Of a DNA stretch of 64,000 nt, positions 43,087 through 51,181 are shown in pieces. The notes under the pieces are model-generated. The model saw only the letters and a list, made by a program, of their open reading frames with translations, searched no databases and was not told the DNA's origin. Numbering within the stretch: the stretch's first letter is position 1; every line of letters begins with the position of its first letter. This DNA is from Streptomyces sp. SAT1 (lineage in GTDB: Bacteria; Actinomycetota; Actinomycetes; Streptomycetales; Streptomycetaceae): assembly GCF_001654495.1 (NCBI RefSeq), contig NZ_CP015849.1, positions 3,943,501 through 4,007,500 on the forward strand. The letters run 5' to 3'. The position numbers and the translations under genes were made by a program.

Positions 43087-44742
43087 ATGTACTTCAGGCG
43101 CGCCCCTCGTCCGAGCACTCCCCCTGTCACGTCTGCGAACAGTTCTCCGCCCGCACCCCGGACCCGCCCCGGCGGCTCCCGCCCCGCTCTCCTCGCCCTC
43201 CTCTCCGGGCTCTCCGCCGCCGCCCTGCTGGTCTCGGGCTGCTCCGCGGGCGAGGCGCGGCAGCAGCAGGCCGCTCCGGCGGCGGACGCGGTGCTGGCCG
43301 CGCTGCCGCGTTCCACCCCGGCCGCGCTGATGCCGTACTACGAGCAGAAGCTGACCTGGCGCGACTGCGGGGCGCCCGGTTTCCAGTGCGCCACGATGAA
43401 GGCGCCGCTCGACTACGCGCAGCCCTCGCAGGGCGACGTGCGGCTGGCGGTGGCCAGGAAGAAGGCCACGGGGCCCGGCAGCAGGCTGGGTTCGTTGCAG
43501 GTGAACCCGGGCGGACCGGGCGGCTCGGCCATCGGCTACCTCCAGCAGTACGCGGGCCTCGGCTACCCCGCCGAGATCCGCGCCCGCTACGACATGGTGG
43601 CGATGGACCCGCGCGGCGTGGCCCGCAGCGAGCCCGTCGAGTGCCTCGGCGACCGGGACATGGACACGTACACGCAGACCGACGTCACTCCCGACGACGG
43701 GAAGGAGACCGACGCGCTGGTGGGCGCGTACCGCACGTTCGCCGAGGGCTGCGGCGCCCACGATCCGCGGCTGCTGCGGCACGTCTCCACGGTCGAGGCG
43801 GCCCGCGACATGGACGTCCTGCGCGCGGTGCTCGGCGACAAGAAGCTGACGTACGTGGGGGCGTCGTACGGGACGTTCCTGGGAGCGACGTACGCCGGTC
43901 TGTTCCCGGACCGGGCGGGCCGCCTGGTGCTGGACGGCGCGATGGACCCGTCCCTGCCCGCGAGCCGGATGAACCTCGACCAGACGGCGGGCTTCGAGAC
44001 CGCCTTCCAGTCCTTCGCCAAGGACTGCGTGCGCCAGAGCGACTGCCCGCTCGGCGGCCGGGGCACCACACCGGCGCAGGCGGGCGACCACCTGGCGGCC
44101 TTCTTCCGCAAGCTCGACGCCCACCCGATCCCCGCCGGTGACACCAAGGGCCGCAAGCTCGGCGAGGCGCTCGCCACCACCGGCGTGATCGCCGCGATGT
44201 ACGACCAGTCCGCCTGGCCGCAACTGCGCGGCGCCCTGAACGCGGCGATGAAGAACAGCGACGGCGCCCCCCTGCTGGCCCTGTCCGACAGCTACTACGA
44301 ACGCGACTCCAGCGGCCGCTACACCAACCTGATGTACGCCAACGCCGCCGTGAACTGCCTCGACCTCCCCGCGGCGTACTCCACCCCCGCCGAGGTGGAG
44401 AAGGCCCTGCCCGCCTTCGAGAAGGCATCCCCCGTCTTCGGCCGGGGCCTGGCCTGGGCCTCCCTGAACTGCGCGTACTGGCCGGTGAAGCCCACCGGCG
44501 GCCCGCACCGCATCGAGGCCAAGGGCGCGGCGCCCATCGTGGTGGTCGGCACCACCCGCGACCCGGCCACCCCCTACCGCTGGGCCCAGGGCCTGTCCGC
44601 CCAGCTCGCCTCCGCCCGCCTCCTCACCTTCGACGGCGACGGCCACACCGCCTACGGCCGCGGCAGCCGCTGCATCGACTCCGCCGTCGACACCTACCTC
44701 CTCCAGGGCACCCCGCCCGCCCAGGACAAGCACTGCTCCTGA
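43087..44742 (+). CDS. Lipoprotein tripeptidyl aminopeptidase-like alpha/beta hydrolase
   Basis: This 551-aa secreted lipoprotein is of the S33 peptidase/TAP-like family (SlpD/SlpE/Tap type of Streptomyces). The signal peptide ends at lipobox LVSGC (about residues 49-53). The nucleophile elbow is VGASYGTFLG (Ser about 260); the catalytic Asp lies in GTTRDPATPY and the His in GDGHTAYG. The VNPGGPGGSA oxyanion motif is typical of the family. It should cleave N-terminal tripeptides from proteins outside the cell. The ATG is at leaderless distance from TACGCT. A strong terminator follows, then tRNA-Thr. Confidence 0.9.
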   Translation: MYFRRAPRPSTPPVTSANSSPPAPRTRPGGSRPALLALLSGLSAAALLVSGCSAGEARQQQAAPAADAVLAALPRSTPAALMPYYEQKLTWRDCGAPGFQCATMKAPLDYAQPSQGDVRLAVARKKATGPGSRLGSLQVNPGGPGGSAIGYLQQYAGLGYPAEIRARYDMVAMDPRGVARSEPVECLGDRDMDTYTQTDVTPDDGKETDALVGAYRTFAEGCGAHDPRLLRHVSTVEAARDMDVLRAVLGDKKLTYVGASYGTFLGATYAGLFPDRAGRLVLDGAMDPSLPASRMNLDQTAGFETAFQSFAKDCVRQSDCPLGGRGTTPAQAGDHLAAFFRKLDAHPIPAGDTKGRKLGEALATTGVIAAMYDQSAWPQLRGALNAAMKNSDGAPLLALSDSYYERDSSGRYTNLMYANAAVNCLDLPAAYSTPAEVEKALPAFEKASPVFGRGLAWASLNCAYWPVKPTGGPHRIEAKGAAPIVVVGTTRDPATPYRWAQGLSAQLASARLLTFDGDGHTAYGRGSRCIDSAVDTYLLQGTPPAQDKHCS

Positions 44743-44751
44743 CCACCCGCA

Positions 44752-44780
44752 CCCGCCCCGGCCCTCGCCCCCGGGGCGGG
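44752..44780 (+). terminator. Terminator of the peptidase gene
   Basis: CCCGCCCCGG pairs with CCGGGGCGGG across a 9-base loop, just upstream of the tRNA-Thr promoter region (TAGACT at 44805-44810). Confidence 0.7.
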
Positions 44781-44848
44781 TACGAAGCACCCCCGGAAAC
44801 TGTGTAGACTTGCCGACGTTGCCGATCGCACCATGGTGCGGTCAGCAC

Positions 44849-44925
44849 GCCGCTTTAGCTCAGATGGCCAGAGCAACGCACTCGTAATGCGTAGGTCTCG
44901 GGTTCGAATCCCGAAAGCGGCTCCA
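44849..44925 (+). tRNA. tRNA-Thr (anticodon CGT), integration target
   Basis: A complete cloverleaf is visible: acceptor GCCGCTT/AAGCGGC, D-arm, anticodon stem ACGCA/TGCGT with loop CTCGTAA (anticodon CGT, reading ACG), T-arm TCGGG-TTCGAAT-CCCGA, discriminator T and an encoded CCA. Its 3' half (from the anticodon loop to CCA, 44881-44925) is repeated exactly at 62447-62491, so this tRNA is the attachment site of the island and was kept intact on the left. Confidence 0.96.
44881..44925 (+). repeat. attL, 45-bp direct repeat (within tRNA-Thr)
   Basis: This is the left copy of the 45-bp repeat, from the first base of the anticodon loop to the CCA end of tRNA-Thr. It is identical to 62447-62491; the bases on both sides differ. 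Confidence 0.93.
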
Positions 44926-44930
44926 TGGTG

Positions 44931-44964
44931 AACCCCAGGTCAAGCCTTTGACCTGGGGTTTCTT
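44931..44964 (+). terminator. Terminator after tRNA-Thr, brought by the element
   Basis: AACCCCAGGTCAA pairs perfectly with TTGACCTGGGGTT over a GCCT loop, followed by TCTT. It lies inside the element, so it replaces the native terminator now displaced to 62497. Confidence 0.85.
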
Positions 44965-45015
44965 GGTGTTATTGGCCTTGGAAGCTGGGTAAATCGGGCC
45001 CTGTCTGTCTGTGCA

Positions 45016-45031
45016 TCGTAATGCGTAGGTC
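45016..45031 (+). repeat. Decayed third copy of the attachment core
   Basis: TCGTAATGCGTAGGTC is identical to 16 bases of the attachment core (44882-44897), 134 bases inside the left end. After a few mismatches GTTCG also follows. It looks like the scar of an earlier, nested integration. Confidence 0.6.
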
Positions 45032-45125
45032 GGAAGTTCGTTTCTGTGACGAGATCGACGAACCAAGGCTCTGAACTGGTCTTTTGCCTGCTCATAGGGG
45101 AGAGGTCAGGCTGGCGCAACGGGTC

Positions 45126-45146
45126 CCGGTGGACAACCGGTGGACA
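45126..45146 (+). repeat. Left arm-type repeats
   Basis: There are two copies of CCGGTGGACA at 45126-45135 and 45137-45146, 11 bp apart and in the same orientation. The same word with the same spacing recurs near the right end. Confidence 0.55.
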
Positions 45147-45697
45147 GCCGTGCGTGAAACTCCGTCAGAGGCTTTCGTCACTCCCTGGCCAACGGGTGGG
45201 ATTTACCGGTCTCCGAGAGGGCCGCAGGCGGCGTCGGGACTGTTTGGTTCTGACATGAATCGATGGCGAGGAGGTCAGATCAGATCACGGACGCGCGCGT
45301 GCGCGTGGGTCGTTAGGATGCGCACCGGCGATGCCGAGTACATGGCCAGCCGGGCGTCGAGCGCTGTCTCCCACTGCTAAGTCAGCCCGATCATGAGGCG
45401 CTTGCACGTGCCAAGGGTGACAGGGCATAGCCGTTCCTGCCCGTCCTCGTCTGCTCGGTCGACCAGTTGCGAAGTGACGCAGCCGCAGTGCCGGGATCCG
45501 CCCGGAATACCGGCCGCGGCGAGGCGATACCGCTGCCGGTCAGCAACTCGTAAGCGCCGTGGATCCACACGGAACGGCGGACGGATTCGGGCGGGTGATC
45601 TTCGCGTCCTCCGCCCAGGCAACCAAGCGGCGTACGTGTTGTTCCTCGCGAAGTTGGCGGACGGCCCTCCACAGAGATCACCTACGTTAGACGAGAC
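45147..45697. other. Left-end stretch of the island, no gene recognised
   Basis: Several overlapping short open frames exist on both strands, but none shows a recognisable protein or a good ribosome-binding site. This is where an integrase gene would be expected. It may contain the worn remains of one, but I see no conserved recombinase residues. Confidence 0.4.
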
Positions 45698-45722
45698 CCG
45701 TTCGGTAGGATGCTCCGAACGG
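45698..45722 (+). promoter_or_regulatory. Dyad over the promoter of the defence operon
   Basis: CCGTTCGG and CCGAACGG form perfect 8-bp arms around TAGGATGCT, which contains a good -10 (TAGGAT, 45706-45711). A protein bound here would cover the promoter. It lies 143 bases upstream of the GHKL ATPase start. Confidence 0.5.
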
Positions 45723-45864
45723 GGGGATGTCGGCTGGCGTGGGACGAGTTGCAGCACACTCACCACGCGAAGCCCGAGAAGTCCTGCCGCATGCCGCTCC
45801 CTGGAGCACACAGGCGAACCAACCGCACAGGACTGACCGGATACACCGGGTACGGAGCGTGAAG

Positions 45865-47340
45865 ATGGACTTCGACGTCGCCGCTCCCGACCCTGCTGGC
45901 ATGGTGGCGTCGCTCAGTTCGCTCGGTTACTCGCTTCCCGCCGCCGTCGCAGACCTTGTGGACAACAGTGTCTCGGCTAAGGCCCGGAACATCGACGTCG
46001 ACTTCACATGGGACGGACAGAGCTCCTGGATCGCTGTGACGGACGACGGCAGGGGGATGACGGAGCCCGAGCTTGTGACCGCCATGACGGTGGCGGCCCG
46101 CGGTCCGTCAGCCGAGCGGAGTGCCACGGATCTCGGCCGTTTCGGTGTGGGGCTGAAGTCCGCCTCGTTCTCCCAGTGCCGCAAGCTCACCGTCGCCACG
46201 GTCAGGGACGGAAGTTGGCACGTCCGGACGTGGGACCTCGACGTCGTGGAGCACTACAAGGAGTGGCGGCTCCTCCGTGACCCCGGCGATACGACCACCA
46301 CCCTGCTGCGTCGGATCGCGGGAAGCATGCAGCACGGGACCGTCGTCCTGTGGAAGCAGCTCTCCGGCTACCACAACACCGCCGTGACCAATGACGACGA
46401 AAAGACGCAGGCCCAGTTCTACGCGGAGGCGGAGCGTACCGAAGCCCACCTTGCGATGGTCTTCGCCCGTTTCCTGCAGCGTCCGGCCCGGTGCCGGATC
46501 CGGGTACGTGGCTCCGACCTCTCCCCGTGGGACCCGTTTCTGTCCAAGCACCCGTCGGTCCAGCGGATCCCCTGGGAGCCTCTACCGCTGGGATCGGAGT
46601 CGGTGCGCGTGGAGCCCTTCGTCCTCCCGACGGCACAGCGGCTCTCGGCAGCCGAATACGAGTCGGCTGCCGGGCAGAAGGGATGGCTGGGGCAGCAGGG
46701 GTTCTATGTCTACCGCCGTGACCGCCTGATCCTGGCCGGTGACTGGCTCGGGATTCGCGGCCTCCGACGCGAGGAGAAGTACAACCTCGCGCGGATCGCT
46801 GTGGACATCCCTGCGGAGGCCGACACCGCCTGGGGCGTGGACGTGCGCAAAGCGAGCGTCGTTCCACCCGTCTCCTTGCGGCGTCACCTGGAGAGGATCG
46901 CCAGGTACACGCGCGAGGCGGCCTCCCGCTCCGCACGACAGCGTGGTCAAGTCGTGTCGCGGGCGCACGGTGACCCCCTGAAGTTCGCCTGGAACGTGAA
47001 ACGCAACGGCGGCCGGATCGTTCTGCGCATCAACAGAAAACACCCCTTGGTGAAAGCAGCGATGGACGACCAAGGCGGCAACCCGGACGTCGTCCGCTCG
47101 ATGATCCGCCTCCTTGAGGAGACGGTCCCGGTCACGGCGCTCCGCATGCTCCACGAGACAGACACGGTCGACGACCCCGAACCCTTCGGCGGTCCGGGGC
47201 CGGCCGCTCCGGAGACCGTCGACATCGCCCGCCAGGTGTACGAAGCACTCCTTGGGCAGGGCCGCTCGCCTGAGGATGCCCGGGCAGTACTCAGCTCCAT
47301 GTCCCCCTTCGACGAGCAACAAGGTTTCTGGAACTCCTGA
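45865..47340 (+). CDS. MORC/MutL-type GHKL ATPase of a restriction-like system
   Basis: This 491-aa protein has a GHKL ATPase domain at its N-terminus: motif I VADLVDNSVSA (Asn34; the usual catalytic Glu is Asp30), motif II TDDGRGM (60-65) and the ATP-lid motif GRFGVGLKSAS (91-101). An S5-like second domain follows, then a helical region. This is the HATPase_c_3 group, including eukaryotic MORC proteins and the ATPases that Iyer and co-workers placed in prokaryotic restriction systems with Z1 helicases. It probably acts as an ATP-dependent clamp or switch on DNA. The ATG at 45865 follows GGAG; the frame is open to 45727. It is the first gene of a four-gene operon, 47 bases before the Z1 gene. 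Confidence 0.85.
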   Translation: MDFDVAAPDPAGMVASLSSLGYSLPAAVADLVDNSVSAKARNIDVDFTWDGQSSWIAVTDDGRGMTEPELVTAMTVAARGPSAERSATDLGRFGVGLKSASFSQCRKLTVATVRDGSWHVRTWDLDVVEHYKEWRLLRDPGDTTTTLLRRIAGSMQHGTVVLWKQLSGYHNTAVTNDDEKTQAQFYAEAERTEAHLAMVFARFLQRPARCRIRVRGSDLSPWDPFLSKHPSVQRIPWEPLPLGSESVRVEPFVLPTAQRLSAAEYESAAGQKGWLGQQGFYVYRRDRLILAGDWLGIRGLRREEKYNLARIAVDIPAEADTAWGVDVRKASVVPPVSLRRHLERIARYTREAASRSARQRGQVVSRAHGDPLKFAWNVKRNGGRIVLRINRKHPLVKAAMDDQGGNPDVVRSMIRLLEETVPVTALRMLHETDTVDDPEPFGGPGPAAPETVDIARQVYEALLGQGRSPEDARAVLSSMSPFDEQQGFWNS

Positions 47341-47387
47341 CACCTGGTAGTCCCCACGCCCAACCGACCCGGCCGCAGGAGGTCGCT

Positions 47388-50177
47388 GTGAGCACCACCC
47401 CCGAAGACAGTCTCGAGAAGGCCGAGCAGACCGCGGTGCTGCTCCTGCCCGGTGACCGCCAGGCAACGCCGGCCGAGGTGGACTTCGCCGTGAACACCGC
47501 GGTCAGCATCCTCGCTGCCCAAGGGATCACAGTGGAGCGGGACCAAGTGCGGAAAGTGCTCGAGGCCCGGGCCTCCGTGTTCCAAGCCGATTCCTCCGCG
47601 ATGAAGGACGACGACGGGCACGTACCTTGGCTCGCCGACGCGAAGGCCGACCGGAAGTGGGACTTCTGGGACCGCTACCGACGCTACCTCCTGACCGTCT
47701 CCAAGCTCCCGACGCAGGTCGTACGCCGACTCGACCAGAGCACCGACGACGTCCTCGGTGAGCTGGAAGACCCTCAGCGGGAAGGCGTCTGGCGCCGGAC
47801 CGGGCTCGTGATCGGACAGGTCCAGTCCGGCAAGACGGGGCAGTTCATCGGGCTCGCCGCGAAGGCAGCTGACGCCGGCTACCGGCTCATCGTGGTGTTC
47901 GCCGGGATCCACAACGACCTGCGGAGCCAGACGCAGCTCCGTATCGACGAGGGGCTCCTCGGGTTCGACACCCAGTACCAGTTCCGCTCGGACGATGACG
48001 CGCATCGTCATATCGGTGTTGGCGCGATGTCGCACGGCAAGCGTCTGAAGGCCGCGTCGCTCACCACCAGTCACGAGAAGGGGGACTTCGCCCGCAAGAC
48101 GGCGGTCTCCGCGAACGTGCCAGTGGGCAGCGTTCCGGTGGTCCTCGTGGTCAAGAAGAACCGGCGGATCATCGACAACCTGCGGGACTGGGTGATCGAC
48201 AACCACGGTGTGGAGGACCCGGAGACCGGTCGGATGGTCGTTCCCGACCTCCCCTTGTTCGTGATCGACGACGAAGCCGACAACGCCGGGGTGAACACCT
48301 CCAAGGACCCCGACACCAACCCGTCGGCGATCAACAAGGCCATCAGGCGGTTGGTCAACAGCTTCACGAAGGCGTCCTACGTCGGCTACACCGCGACCCC
48401 CTTCGCGAACATCTACATCAGCCCTGACACGGACCACGACGAGCTGGGCCCCGACCTCTTCCCGGAGAGTTTCATCCGCACCCTGCGGGCGCCGTCCAAC
48501 TACCTCGGTCCCGAGCGGGTCTTCGGTCTGCAGACCGACGGCGACGAGGAGGACATCGTGCCGCTGCCGCTCATGAGGCACATCAAGGACACGGACCTCT
48601 GGCTGCCGGACAAGCACAAGTCCTACCACCAGGTTCCCGACTTCCTGCCGGAGTCGCTGCAGCGAGCCATTCGGTCCTTCGTCCTGACCTGCGCGGCACG
48701 TCGAGCACGGGGGCAGGTCGCCGTGCACAACTCCATGCTGGTGCACGTGACCCGCTTCACCGCCGTACAGCAGCAGGTCCGCGACCAGATCGACGCCCAT
48801 GTGCGTCTGCTTTTCGACGTTCTCCAGGACCGGTTCAGCAGTGCCCGGGAAGAACTCGAGGAAGAGCTGCGGGAGCTCTGGGATGAGGACTTCGTCCCCT
48901 GCACCGAGGACATGACCGGGGGCAGGCTCGACTGGGAGGACGTCGAACCGCATCTCCACGCAGCCCTTGCGAAGATCACCGTCATGGCTGTCAACGGTGC
49001 CGCGAAGGACGCTCTCCAGTACTACGAGCGCCGGGAGACCGGCCTGTCGGTCATCGCCGTGGGCGGCGAGAAACTCTCCCGCGGTCTGACCCTCGAAGGG
49101 CTGTCGGTCAGCTACTACCTGCGTGCCTCCAAGACGTACGACACCCTGCTGCAGATGGGTCGCTGGTTCGGTTACCGTCCCCACTACGAGGACCTGTGCC
49201 GCCTGTACACGACACGTACGCTGCAGCGCCAGTACGCGGAGATCACCGCGGCCACCGACGAACTCCGGCGCGACGTCGAGGAGATGTCCGCGGTGGGACT
49301 CACCCCACGCGAGTACGGTCTCAAGGTCAGGACCTCGTCGCTCGGCCTCGGCATCACGGCCTCCAACAAGATGAGGCAGGGCACACGTGTCCGCCTCAGT
49401 TACTCCGGTGAGCTTCCCGAGACGACCATCTTTGACCTTTCCGAGAAGGTGGTCCGCCACAACCACGATCTGCTCGACACGTTCGTCGCGCGGCTCGATG
49501 CGCTCTCTGCCGGGAAGGTAGACGAGCGGAGCGGGAGCATTACCTGGAGTGGCGTCGCAGCCTCGGACGTCACCGAGGGTTTCCTCGACTCCTACCTCAC
49601 CGACCGGCAGGCCCAGCGGGTGCGGCCGGCCTTCATCGCGGAGTACGTACGCCAGTGTGCCAAGCAGGGTGAGTTGGGCAACTGGACGATCCGCCTGGCC
49701 AGCCGACTGCCCGAGGGAGCGGCGGCCGAGATCGCAGGCCATTCCGTCGGCCTCATCACGCGCAGCCACTCCAAGTCCTCGGACGTTGTTCCCGGCCGCT
49801 ACACGATCAAGCGCGTACTCAGCCCCGCCGACGAACTCTGCGACCTGACAGACGAGCAGAAGGAGCGCGCGCTGAAGGACACGAAGGAGGCCGCGAGGGG
49901 GAAGCTCAACAGGAAGGGCGAGCCGCTCGCCCCCGACACTCCCCGCGGTCGGCCCCTGCGTAATCAGCGCCGCTCTGACCAGCCGTTGCTTCTGCTGTAT
50001 CCCCTCAGCCCTGCCGAGGTGGCCAAGGCGTCAGGGGACCCCGAGCCGGTCGCCCCGCTGGTCGGGTTCGCCATCAGTTTCCCGTTCTCCAGCCACCAGT
50101 TGAAGACCGAGTACGTGGTGAACGACATCTGGTTCAAGCAGGACTTGGAGTTCGACGACTTCGAGGACGAAGAGTGA
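47388..50177 (+). CDS. Z1-domain superfamily II helicase/ATPase
   Basis: This 929-aa protein of the Z1 (PF10593) family is found beside GHKL ATPases in restriction-type loci. The helicase core is visible as Walker A GQVQSGKT (143-150), a literal DEAD box in FVIDDEADNA (291-300), motif III-like GYTATPFA (333-340), and RGLTLEGLSVSYYLRASKTYDT followed by QMGRWFGYR (565-597) for motifs V and VI. It is expected to move along or remodel DNA for the nuclease encoded next. The GTG start has a perfect AGGAGG site. Its stop overlaps the nuclease gene by GTGA (50174-50177). Confidence 0.9.
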   Translation: MSTTPEDSLEKAEQTAVLLLPGDRQATPAEVDFAVNTAVSILAAQGITVERDQVRKVLEARASVFQADSSAMKDDDGHVPWLADAKADRKWDFWDRYRRYLLTVSKLPTQVVRRLDQSTDDVLGELEDPQREGVWRRTGLVIGQVQSGKTGQFIGLAAKAADAGYRLIVVFAGIHNDLRSQTQLRIDEGLLGFDTQYQFRSDDDAHRHIGVGAMSHGKRLKAASLTTSHEKGDFARKTAVSANVPVGSVPVVLVVKKNRRIIDNLRDWVIDNHGVEDPETGRMVVPDLPLFVIDDEADNAGVNTSKDPDTNPSAINKAIRRLVNSFTKASYVGYTATPFANIYISPDTDHDELGPDLFPESFIRTLRAPSNYLGPERVFGLQTDGDEEDIVPLPLMRHIKDTDLWLPDKHKSYHQVPDFLPESLQRAIRSFVLTCAARRARGQVAVHNSMLVHVTRFTAVQQQVRDQIDAHVRLLFDVLQDRFSSAREELEEELRELWDEDFVPCTEDMTGGRLDWEDVEPHLHAALAKITVMAVNGAAKDALQYYERRETGLSVIAVGGEKLSRGLTLEGLSVSYYLRASKTYDTLLQMGRWFGYRPHYEDLCRLYTTRTLQRQYAEITAATDELRRDVEEMSAVGLTPREYGLKVRTSSLGLGITASNKMRQGTRVRLSYSGELPETTIFDLSEKVVRHNHDLLDTFVARLDALSAGKVDERSGSITWSGVAASDVTEGFLDSYLTDRQAQRVRPAFIAEYVRQCAKQGELGNWTIRLASRLPEGAAAEIAGHSVGLITRSHSKSSDVVPGRYTIKRVLSPADELCDLTDEQKERALKDTKEAARGKLNRKGEPLAPDTPRGRPLRNQRRSDQPLLLLYPLSPAEVAKASGDPEPVAPLVGFAISFPFSSHQLKTEYVVNDIWFKQDLEFDDFEDEE

Positions 50178-51181
50178 TCGACGAGAGTGTGTGGCAGGAG
50201 CTGGAGGCCCACCAGCAGACCCCGGGCAGGTCCACCCGGCGGCTCCACCCCGACTCCCAGCACGACATCCAGGTGTCGGTGACGCACCCCGCCCTCCGGC
50301 GGATGCTGCTGCTCGGCACGGACGCCAGGACCGCCGACACCGTACGTCAGGAGATCCACGAACTGCCTGCCACCCGTGGCCTGCAGCTGAACCTGTCGTC
50401 GGTGTCCGGCAACCACTACGAGCTCCAGGTCATGCTCACCGACGACGAACTCACGGAGGTGTTCACCCCGCTCGTCTCCGACATCGCAGAGGTGGTGCGG
50501 GACGCACCGACCACCGAGACGGCGGCGGAGGCCGCGGTTCGCCGCTACGTCCGGTGGCAGCAACTGCTGCGCTCCGTATCGCGCGACGGCCTGTCCCGAC
50601 AGGCCCGGTGCGGTCTCTTCGGCGAACTCCACTTCCTCCTTGAGTACGTACTTCCGGCTGTGGACCAGCACACGGCCGTCAGCTCTTGGACGGGCCCTCG
50701 GCAGACGAACCAGGACTTCCAGCTGCCCGGCGCCGCGGTCGAGGTGAAGACGACCACAGCCCGCTCTCCCCGGACGGTCCAGATCGCGAGTGAGCGGCAG
50801 CTGGACACGGCCGACTCGACGCCCCTCGCACTGGCTCATGTCGTCCTCGACGACCGGCAAAGTGGGCTCGGCAGGAGTCTGAACGCCTTGGTGGACGAGA
50901 TACGGGCCCGTCTGACCTCACCGTCCGCCGCCCAGCGCTTCGAGAGTCTGCTGGTCCAAGCCGGCTATCTGCCGAATCAGCGGGACCTCTACGACCACGA
51001 TCGTTACACCCTGCGTCGCAGCGAGTTCTGGACGGTCGGGGAGGGTTTCCCCCGCATCATCGAGGCCGAACTGCCGCCTGGGGTGGGCAACTGCACCTAC
51101 ACCATCGACGTGTCGGCACTGACCGCCCACAGCGTGACCGCCGAGACACTCGTCGACCTGATCCGAGGAACCCATGGCTGA
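50174..51181 (+). CDS. PD-(D/E)XK nuclease-like protein (DUF4420 type)
   Basis: This 335-aa protein has a restriction-endonuclease fold core: E151 in FGELHFLLEY, D181 in NQDFQLPG, and E190/K192 in AVEVKTT give the E...D...ExK metal site. The family (PF14390) is known from loci with Z1 and GHKL ATPases and is the likely DNA-cleaving subunit. The active-site residues appear intact. GTG 50174 overlaps the Z1 gene, and the stop overlaps the AIPR start by 8 bases, so all three should be made in fixed proportion. Confidence 0.85.
   Translation: MIDESVWQELEAHQQTPGRSTRRLHPDSQHDIQVSVTHPALRRMLLLGTDARTADTVRQEIHELPATRGLQLNLSSVSGNHYELQVMLTDDELTEVFTPLVSDIAEVVRDAPTTETAAEAAVRRYVRWQQLLRSVSRDGLSRQARCGLFGELHFLLEYVLPAVDQHTAVSSWTGPRQTNQDFQLPGAAVEVKTTTARSPRTVQIASERQLDTADSTPLALAHVVLDDRQSGLGRSLNALVDEIRARLTSPSAAQRFESLLVQAGYLPNQRDLYDHDRYTLRRSEFWTVGEGFPRIIEAELPPGVGNCTYTIDVSALTAHSVTAETLVDLIRGTHG

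Noticed and set aside
44926..45865. Several small open frames at the left end of the island as genes, including an integrase
   Set aside because: None shows recombinase residues, a domain or a ribosome-binding site; they overlap each other on both strands.
45957..45965. DnaA box in the MORC-type ATPase gene
   Set aside because: TGTGGACAA encodes the conserved motif I region (VDN), so it is explained by coding.
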